DNA from: Neptuniibacter marinus
GTDB taxonomy: Bacteria; Pseudomonadota; Gammaproteobacteria; Pseudomonadales; Balneatricaceae
DNA length: 64,000 bases
Direction of reading: 5' to 3'
Assembly: GCF_001597725.1 (NCBI RefSeq)
Contig: NZ_LUTR01000005.1
Location: 84,213-148,212 of the forward strand
Part shown: positions 58,511 to 64,000 of the stretch, in pieces
How the letters are laid out: every line of letters begins with the position of its first letter
Numbering within the stretch: position 1 is the stretch's first letter
Program-made: the position numbers and the translations under genes
Notes under the pieces: generated by a model
The model's input: the letters and a program-made list of their open reading frames with translations, nothing else
Databases searched by the model: none
What the model was told of the DNA's origin: nothing

Positions 58511-60373
58511 ATGACACTATTAAATAAACTCTTTAGTAGATCAAAAAATGCAACGTCAAATACCATGGCGCCTATTATCCACGCCCCCGTTCCACCCACT
58601 ATCAACACATCCCACTTATCTGATGATGAAAAGCGCCTCTATCGCGCATTACAACTAATTAGCAGCCAAACGGCACAACTCTCTCGCCAAATTTTCAGAG
58701 CTTTAGAAGCACAGGAAAACTTTCTCTCAGAGATTAACCAACGTGCCGCAAAACTAGATGACGAATTAAACGTTGCCAACGATTACTTAAACAGCTCAAA
58801 CACTAAGGTAAGCTCGCTTCAGCAACAAATAAAAACAGAAGTAGATGAAGTGAATAGCTCAATTACTCAATCATTGGATGCGATAAGCAGTTCCCTTGCT
58901 GATAAATCTAGTAATGTAAGCGAGGTACTTGATGGTATTCTTAAAATAGGTAAAGGGATTAATCTTTTAGCACTTAATGCATCGATTGAAGCTGCTCGAG
59001 CGGGTGAACATGGCCGAGGGTTTTCTGTAGTTGCTGATGAAGTGAGACGCCTTGCAAATATCACCACTGAGCAAGCCCATCAAGCAGCCGAACAACTCGA
59101 CTTTTCACAAGTAAATACTGAGCTAAGCAACATTAGCGTAGCCAATACCGAAAAATTGAATAATTTTGTCCATGTTACCCAATCGGCCACAGAGCAATTA
59201 ACCGAACTATTTAACTCGATTGCTACACAGCTTAGTGCTGTTATGGAGAATACCACGGTCATCTTTGAAACCCTAGAAATGAGCAACGGCTCAATGCAGC
59301 GAATCAGTAATAAAAACCAGCTGATTAACCATGTTGTCGAAGCTATGTCGAAAGGGTTAGATCAAGTCGATATTAATAGTACAGATGTCCATCTAGCCTC
59401 TAAAGCGATCAATCAAACACTCAACAAATTATACCTCGTTGCTGATCCTGGGCATGACCAATTAGACGACATAATCCGTAGAGGCAAACTACGTGTTGCC
59501 ATCGAACCTAGTTTTGTTGGCTTATCATTCCGTGAAAAATTAGGCGAACCACTGAAAGGCTTAGATGTTGATTATGCACTCGCATTTGCCCGCTATCTCG
59601 GGGTTACATGCGAATTTATCGAAGCGCCATGGGATATGTGTACAGAAATGCTAACATCAGGTAAAAAGTTTGGCCAACCACCCGCAGATATCGTCATCAG
59701 CGCCTTACCGCCCTCGGCCGAATATGACAATGTTGCCTATTCCGATGCGTATACCTACCTGCCTTGGATACTAGCTCGCCGCAAAGGAGACCATCGAATC
59801 AACACCATCCAAGATCTACAAAATAAAGTTGTCGGCGTGGTCAACGACCCAGCAGCCTTAATGATCTTAGAGGACCTTGGCATCCGCTGGAGTAGTAACG
59901 AAAAAAAACCGGGTGGCAACATCGCTCTCAATAACCTAATTGCATACTCCGATCAATCTCGTATCCACCACTGCCTTGCTGACGGTGTTGTCGATGCATT
60001 TGGTATTGATCTACCTATCTACTATTGGGCATGTAAAAACCCAGCAAGCCCTTGGTACGATAAAATTGAAATAATACCTGGCAACTTAGCGCCCCGTCCT
60101 TTTTTCTATACCATGGTGGTTAATGGCAGCGCCTCTAGCTATCGCCTATTAGCCCAAGCCAATCGTTTTATCCATTGGTTTAAGCAACAGAAAGAGCGCA
60201 CGGCGATTGAACAAAAATGGCAAGGTAGCGTTCTCGATGGCAATGGCTCGTATCGTGACGAGCCCGGCAATTTATTGGGAGAGCCTGAACTGAAATCACG
60301 TTATGAGGCCCACTGTCAAAAATTCAATTTAGACCCTAAACCCTTAAAAGCATCAAGAATTCATATCCCTTAA
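58511..60373 (+). CDS. soluble chemoreceptor fused to a family-3 solute-binding domain
   Basis: The 620-residue protein has no signal peptide and no membrane helix. Residues about 35-300 form a long helical MCP-type part, with the signalling tip [35 protein letters not shown] near 148-181. Residues about 315-585 form an SBP_bac_3 periplasmic-binding fold ([45 protein letters not shown]), here placed in the cytosol. This is the reverse of the usual receptor layout. It probably senses an amino acid or related ligand inside the cell and signals to CheA/CheW. Confidence 0.88.
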   Translation: MTLLNKLFSRSKNATSNTMAPIIHAPVPPTINTSHLSDDEKRLYRALQLISSQTAQLSRQIFRALEAQENFLSEINQRAAKLDDELNVANDYLNSSNTKVSSLQQQIKTEVDEVNSSITQSLDAISSSLADKSSNVSEVLDGILKIGKGINLLALNASIEAARAGEHGRGFSVVADEVRRLANITTEQAHQAAEQLDFSQVNTELSNISVANTEKLNNFVHVTQSATEQLTELFNSIATQLSAVMENTTVIFETLEMSNGSMQRISNKNQLINHVVEAMSKGLDQVDINSTDVHLASKAINQTLNKLYLVADPGHDQLDDIIRRGKLRVAIEPSFVGLSFREKLGEPLKGLDVDYALAFARYLGVTCEFIEAPWDMCTEMLTSGKKFGQPPADIVISALPPSAEYDNVAYSDAYTYLPWILARRKGDHRINTIQDLQNKVVGVVNDPAALMILEDLGIRWSSNEKKPGGNIALNNLIAYSDQSRIHHCLADGVVDAFGIDLPIYYWACKNPASPWYDKIEIIPGNLAPRPFFYTMVVNGSASSYRLLAQANRFIHWFKQQKERTAIEQKWQGSVLDGNGSYRDEPGNLLGEPELKSRYEAHCQKFNLDPKPLKASRIHIP

Positions 60374-60449
60374 GGGGAACATAAAGCAAACCCCAGACTT
60401 AGCTTAAGAGCTTTAGAATAGTAACTGACATTTGATATACATTGAGCCT

Positions 60450-60490
60450 AAAAACAGCTCGTATATCGAGCTATAGCCAACTGTTTTTTT
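60450..60490 (+). terminator. terminator after the chemoreceptor gene
   Basis: AAAAACAG (60450-60457) pairs with CTGTTTTT near 60481, with an inner GCTCG/CGAGC stem (60457-60471) and T7 at the end. It lies about 75 bases after the stop and may also serve the convergent VOC gene. Confidence 0.7.
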
Positions 60491-60518
60491 GTCCGTTTAC
60501 GCAACTTGTATGGCATAG

Positions 60519-60911
60519 CTAATCGCAACGGTACATGCCACAAATTTTATGACCATCTGGGTCTAAGAAATAACACAAATGTTTTTTCCCCGTTGTGTTA
60601 TTTCGCAAACCTGGAGGACTTTCAATACTAGTTCCTCCATTTGCTACGGCAACGTCATGTAACTCTTTTACTTGCTCTGACGAATCGCATGTAAAACCAA
60701 TAGTGGAACCATTAGCTGCACTCATTGGCTTACCGTTTATTGGCTCAGTTACGCAGAAAATCGAATCATTATGAATATATAAAAGCCGTGTCTGCCCTGT
60801 GTCATTAACATTGACAACGGGCTCTTTTACACCCAGAACTCCAAGTACTGAGTTATAAAAATTCTTTGATCTTTCAATGTCATCTGATCCAACCATTACA
60901 TGACTAAACAT
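60519..60911 (-). CDS. VOC/glyoxalase-fold protein
   Basis: The 130-residue protein starts at the ATG 60911 (MFSHVMVGSDDIERSKNFY), with AAGGGAG 6 bases upstream, which decides it over the earlier in-frame ATG. It has two beta-alpha-beta-beta-beta units, with likely metal ligands His4 and Glu near the end of each unit (CVTEPING, FLDPDGHKI). The substrate is unknown. Relatives include glyoxalase- and extradiol-like enzymes. Confidence 0.82.
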   Translation of the reverse strand: MFSHVMVGSDDIERSKNFYNSVLGVLGVKEPVVNVNDTGQTRLLYIHNDSIFCVTEPINGKPMSAANGSTIGFTCDSSEQVKELHDVAVANGGTSIESPPGLRNNTTGKKHLCYFLDPDGHKICGMYRCD

Positions 60912-61142
60912 TCCATACTCCCTTATGTGTGAAGAACTCAAGGGTAAGATCTTACATTGTGCGGATTGCCTCTGGAAGTTAAGCGATATAACACACCTGA
61001 GAACTCAATTATTAGCGGTCGTGACACAATTCACACGCCTTGTGAAAGTCTATCAAAAATCACAATAATCAACTTAAAAGAATATGGCCCTAATTAGGTA
61101 TCAGTGACCTATATGCACGATGCAAGAGTCTCCCTTGAAGAA

Positions 61143-61169
61143 GGCCAATCTTTGGCCGGAAGTCGGCCA
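61143..61169. other. two overlapping alternative hairpins, 60912-61217 gap
   Basis: GGCCAA/TTGGCC (61143-61157) and TGGCCG/CGGCCA (61153-61169) share the middle TGGCC, so only one can form at a time. They lie in a 306-base gap with no supported gene. They may be regulatory, a repeat remnant, or chance GC-rich sequence. Confidence 0.3.
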
Positions 61170-61217
61170 CGGAACTAAAAGCATCAGACGACGCAATTTA
61201 TTTCGTATGTTTTTTTG

Positions 61218-61571
61218 TTAGTTTTTAAATATAGATAAATTAAGTTCTGCCGGCTTTCCTAACCAATAAGCATAATCCGTATGATCTTTTAGGTTATTAC
61301 CGGTTAGTGCATGGATCAATACGGTTAAACCACGACGTTCTTTCTCTAACCATGGAATAAATAAATCAAACTCACTGGATGAAAAGCTTATTTGACAGCT
61401 CCATTTAGGATGAGGCCCCACATTTTTTTGGTGAACCCTACCAATCGATAAACCAAACCGTTCACCTGCTTGTTCACATAGCTTTGTGGCAAAGGCTAAG
61501 GTTTCCTGTTCAAAATACACATGGGCATGATAGTAATCATGATGATTCACAGGAGCGTTTTCTATACCCAT
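61218..61571 (-). CDS. DOPA 4,5-dioxygenase family protein
   Basis: The 117-residue protein has the compact family pattern: YHAHVYFEQETLAFA with the first His pair, IGRVHQKNVGPHPKWSCQISF and the C-terminal LIHALTGNNLKDHTDYAYWLG. These His residues bind the iron of extradiol-type cleavage in relatives. The bacterial role is not known. It is a single gene with a short leader. Confidence 0.85.
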   Translation of the reverse strand: MGIENAPVNHHDYYHAHVYFEQETLAFATKLCEQAGERFGLSIGRVHQKNVGPHPKWSCQISFSSSEFDLFIPWLEKERRGLTVLIHALTGNNLKDHTDYAYWLGKPAELNLSIFKN

Positions 61572-61836
61572 TAACGGACCTTTTTATATAGATAGATTTA
61601 AATTTTAATTAAAGCCGAGCACAATTAACACTATAAGTGGTTGGTATTGCTTACCCCCCATTAGACGCATTCATCGGCTATTAACCTTTCGCTTTGGCAC
61701 TTATTAAGTATTCGGCTGACTTCCTAATGATAACCTCCCTAGTAGGAGGCCAGCCTTTGCCAAAGCTTCAAGTGTGGTGTAAAAGCGTCGCTCCCCACTT
61801 ATTATTTTTTACCTGCATTAGGTTCATCAATTTTAT
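61572..61836. other. intergenic region before the transposase locus
   Basis: About 265 bases (362 to the first transposase ATG). A CCTCC/GGAGG hairpin occurs around 61727-61742. I saw no supported gene. The region ends where the repeat units of the REP-associated locus begin. Confidence 0.4.
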
Positions 61837-61861
61837 AAGTGAGGGGACAGGCACCCTTAAA
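61837..61861 (+). repeat. first GGGGACAGGCACC repeat unit
   Basis: The unit AAGTGAGGGGACAGGCACCC followed by TTAAA lies 72 bases before the ATG of the first transposase copy. The same 25-base unit stands at 62491-62515 before the second copy, so it belongs to the duplicated segment. Confidence 0.85.
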
Positions 61862-61933
61862 TTGACAATACCTTTACTCAATCCTAAGATCAAAGCCAAG
61901 CATTATTCATTACATCGATAAAAGGATTTACCG

Positions 61934-62470
61934 ATGACTCGCCCAAGAAAGGAACTCGTATCCGTTCAAGATACCCCCTATTACCATATTGTTTCTCGTT
62001 GTGTTCGCCGCTCGTTTTTATGTGGCTTGGATCACTCAACAGGTAAAGACTACGAACACCGTCGTCAATGGATCGAAGACCGTATACGCATTCTATCTTC
62101 ACTCTTTTCCATTGATATCTGCGCCTATGCCGTGATGTCAAACCATCTTCATATTGTGATTAAACTCTGCCCTACTCAAGCACAAAATTGGTCAAATACC
62201 GAAGTTGTAACGCGTTGGTTAAGTTTATTCAAAGGTCCCTTACTGATTCAGCAATGGCAATCAGGTGAGCCTCTCAGCAAAGCTCAACTCGATACAGTGA
62301 GTGATATGATAGAAGTCTACCGGGAACGCTTAGCTAACCTTAGTTGGTTTATGAAATGTCTAAATGAACCCATTGCTCGCCAAGCTAACCAAGAAAGGAG
62401 AAGTGAAGGGACAGGCACCCTTAAATCCAGAGAAGTGAGGGGACAGGCACCCTTAAATCCAGAGAAGTGA
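61934..62470 (+). pseudogene. truncated REP-associated tyrosine transposase copy
   Basis: Residues 1-154 are identical to the full copy, including the HUH motif SNHLHIVIK at 69-77. After Gln-Glu at about residue 154 the frame runs into the tandem array and stops 24 codons later (ERRSEGTGTLKS...). The C-terminal part with GHFWESRYKSQAL and the AYVDLNPIRAD segment is missing. The product is probably not active. Confidence 0.85.
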
Positions 62471-62515
62471 GGGGACAGGCACCCTGGAGGAAGTGAGGGG
62501 ACAGGCACCCTTAAA
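62401..62515 (+). repeat. tandem array of the GGGGACAGGCACC unit
   Basis: Four units start at 62401, 62433, 62465 and 62491. The first two repeat at exactly 32 bases (AAGTGAGGGGACAGGCACCC, TTAAATCCAGAG); the first has one base changed (AGGG). The third is shortened to 26 bases and ends GGAGG. The fourth leads into the second transposase copy. Confidence 0.85.
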
Positions 62516-62586
62516 TTGACAATACCCTTACTCAATCCTAAGATCAAAGCCAGCATTATTCATTACATCGATAAAAGGATTTACCG

Positions 62587-63555
62587 ATGACTCGCCCAAG
62601 AAAGGAACTCGTATCCGTTCAAGATACCCCCTATTACCATATTGTTTCTCGTTGTGTTCGCCGCTCGTTTTTATGTGGCTTGGATCACTCAACAGGTAAA
62701 GACTACGAACACCGTCGTCAATGGATCGAAGACCGTATACGCATTCTATCTTCACTCTTTTCCATTGATATCTGCGCCTATGCCGTGATGTCAAACCATC
62801 TTCATATTGTGATTAAACTCTGCCCTACTCAAGCACAAAATTGGTCAAATACCGAAGTTGTAACGCGTTGGTTAAGTTTATTCAAAGGTCCCTTACTGAT
62901 TCAGCAATGGCAATCAGGTGAGCCTCTCAGCAAAGCTCAACTCGATACAGTGAGTGATATGATAGAAGTCTACCGGGAACGCTTAGCTAACCTTAGTTGG
63001 TTTATGAAATGTCTAAATGAACCCATTGCTCGCCAAGCTAACCAAGAAGACAAGTGCACTGGCCACTTCTGGGAGTCTCGTTATAAATCGCAAGCCCTAC
63101 TAACCGAAGAAGCATTACTGTCTTGCATGGCCTATGTAGATCTAAACCCTATACGCGCTGATATGGCTAAAACACCGGAAGGCTCAAAGCATACAAGTAT
63201 CAAAGAGCGCATAAATCCGGAATTCAATTCAACATCCGCGATAGACTCTCAAAAAGCACTGCTTGCTTTGCAATATTTCCAATCCCCTGTAAAACCTCTG
63301 GCACAATTTGAAGGAAATATCCGAAACAAAGAACAGCAGGGTATTCTATTCAGCCTAGAGGATTATCTAACCTTAGTCGATATGACAGGCCGAATCTTAC
63401 GCGATGACAAACGCGGAGCTATATCCGCACACCTACCACCCATACTAGAAAGATTAGAAATAAACCAAGAAGAATGGCTGAATAACGCCACTCAGTTTGA
63501 AAGGCTTTATCACAAAAAATTCGCACGAAAACGAAGGCATAACCAAGCGGCCTAA
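62587..63555 (+). CDS. REP-associated tyrosine transposase (Y1_Tnp)
   Basis: The 322-residue intact copy has the HUH metal site NHLHIVIK (His71, His73) and the N-terminal YYHIVSRCVRRSFLCG. It also has the family C-terminus CTGHFWESRYKSQALLTEEALLSCMAYVDLNPIRADM and a long basic end. Such proteins bind and nick REP repeats. The segment between SWFMK and GHFWE has no Tyr, so the catalytic Tyr must be elsewhere (one candidate is near residue 133). It reads from the 25-base unit at 62491. Confidence 0.88.
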   Translation: MTRPRKELVSVQDTPYYHIVSRCVRRSFLCGLDHSTGKDYEHRRQWIEDRIRILSSLFSIDICAYAVMSNHLHIVIKLCPTQAQNWSNTEVVTRWLSLFKGPLLIQQWQSGEPLSKAQLDTVSDMIEVYRERLANLSWFMKCLNEPIARQANQEDKCTGHFWESRYKSQALLTEEALLSCMAYVDLNPIRADMAKTPEGSKHTSIKERINPEFNSTSAIDSQKALLALQYFQSPVKPLAQFEGNIRNKEQQGILFSLEDYLTLVDMTGRILRDDKRGAISAHLPPILERLEINQEEWLNNATQFERLYHKKFARKRRHNQAA

Positions 63556-63726
63556 CTTCACCCTTTCTTATCTACAACCGATAAAATATCAGCTCAATCG
63601 CTGAGAGATACCGCTACATCAAAAACACCGAATACCTCCCAATAAACACTTAAAACCATCGATCAGCCACTTGAAATGTAAACAAAACCTAACTGTAAAA
63701 CCTGTAACGAAAAAATGAAGGGACCT

Positions 63727-63932
63727 TTTTTAAAAGTGCCTGTCCCTGTTTATTTCCTGTCCCTGTTTATTTATTTAAAAGTGCCTGTCCCTGTTTATTT
63801 TTTTATTTAAGTCAGCATTTTTAAAAGTGCCTGTCCTTGTTTATTTATAAGTCAGCATTTTTAAAAGTGCCTGTCCTTGTTTATTTACCTGTCCCTGTTT
63901 ATTTAGCATGTCCCTGTTTATTTAAGTCAGCA
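63727..63932 (-). repeat. array of seven CTGTCCYTGTTTATTT units
   Basis: Copies lie at 63740-63755, 63757-63772, 63785-63800, 63831-63846, 63871-63886, 63889-63904 and 63909-63923 (the last starts TG). Four are preceded by TTAAAAGTGC. Two units repeat with a 40-base period, each starting AAGTCAGCA. In reverse complement they read AAATAAACAGGGACAGGCAC, so they match the 5' units in the opposite direction. No gene is seen from 63556 to 64000. Confidence 0.85.
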
Positions 63933-64000
63933 GACGGCATAGTAGCCCAACGGTCAGCGTAATGGCTGATACATGGTGAAGGCCTGAACATTAAGAATAA

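Larger units (their letters stand above)
61837..63932 (+). mobile_element. REP-associated (Y1 HUH) transposase locus with flanking repeats
   Basis: The locus consists of a repeat unit, a truncated transposase copy, a tandem array, a complete transposase, and a second array of related units. The 5' units (core GGGGACAGGCACC) and the 3' units (reverse complement core GGGACAGGCAC) share ten bases in opposite orientation. This is the REP/RAYT pattern in which a host-kept transposase is flanked by its own repeats. The 558/559-base segment 61837-62395 recurs at 62491-63048 with one substitution and one deletion, both upstream of the coding part. Confidence 0.8.

Noticed and set aside
61694..61921. 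Plus-strand frame of 75 codons just upstream of the first transposase copy
   Set aside because: It runs through the repeat unit and has no family motif, so it is probably non-coding.

Overview
The window looks like a chromosomal segment of a marine gammaproteobacterium, most likely of the Oceanospirillales/Oceanospirillaceae type. The grounds are: a moderately AT-rich composition; a fatty-acid gene cluster in the order I know from Pseudomonas (HAD-sppA-yceF-yceD-rpmF-plsX-fabD-fabG-acpP-fabF-pabC-mltG-tmk-holB-pilZ-tatD); a tusDCB-tusE sulfur relay; a MaoP protein; a GlyGly-CTERM/rhombosortase pair; and an RpoE-ChrR type ECF regulon. The genus cannot be fixed from the sequence alone. No rRNA, tRNA, CRISPR array or prophage was recognised.

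Layout. 1-5 kb: 5' part of a truC-like pseudouridine synthase, a BI-1/YccA membrane protein, tusD-tusC-tusB-tusE, a CheW, yjbQ and a malate dehydrogenase with an unusual tail. 5-18.6 kb: a long minus-strand housekeeping run (HAD phosphatase, sppA, yceD, rpmF, plsX, fabD, fabG, acpP, fabF, pabC, mltG, tmk, holB, pilZ, tatD, radical SAM), with yceF on the plus strand inside it. It links L32 ribosomal protein, membrane lipid synthesis, folate and cell-wall functions. 18.7-26.6 kb: nsrR, rraA, a SPOR lipoprotein, a giant YdiJ-type FAD/Fe-S dehydrogenase with a divergent LysR, a RIO1 kinase and an XRE regulator. 26.7-31.7 kb: a frameshifted GGDEF-EAL gene, then a VIT/VWA surface protein with its own rhombosortase. 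Its ribosome binding site lies inside a perfect 10-bp hairpin. 31.8-40 kb: ppsA and its regulatory kinase/phosphatase, a zinc-ribbon/membrane/helical-tail protein beside a rhomboid protease, and small proteins.

40-47.4 kb is the clearest functional system. An ECF sigma factor and its ChrR zinc anti-sigma are followed by a DUF523/DUF1722 protein and a DNA photolyase. They diverge from a flavin amine oxidase, a DUF1365 protein and a cyclopropane-fatty-acid synthase. Both sides of the 123-bp divergent region carry the same promoter motif (TGATCC or TGATCT, 16-nt spacer, CGTAA), which argues that the sigma factor drives both arms. By analogy with Rhodobacter RpoE-ChrR this is a photo-oxidative (singlet oxygen) stress response.

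47.4-57 kb: a PAS-GGDEF cyclase, a small monooxygenase-fold protein and a MexEF-OprN-like RND pump with a LysR upstream and a quinone-oxidoreductase-like gene downstream. 57-61.6 kb: a methyltransferase, a soluble chemoreceptor fused to a solute-binding domain, and two small dioxygenase-fold proteins. 61.8-64 kb: a REP-associated (Y1, HUH) transposase locus with a truncated copy, a perfect 462-bp coding duplication, a short tandem array upstream and a dense array of a related motif in opposite orientation downstream.

The strongest candidates for further work are the ECF divergent promoter, the rhombosortase pair with its leader hairpin, the soluble chemoreceptor fusion, and the transposase/repeat locus.
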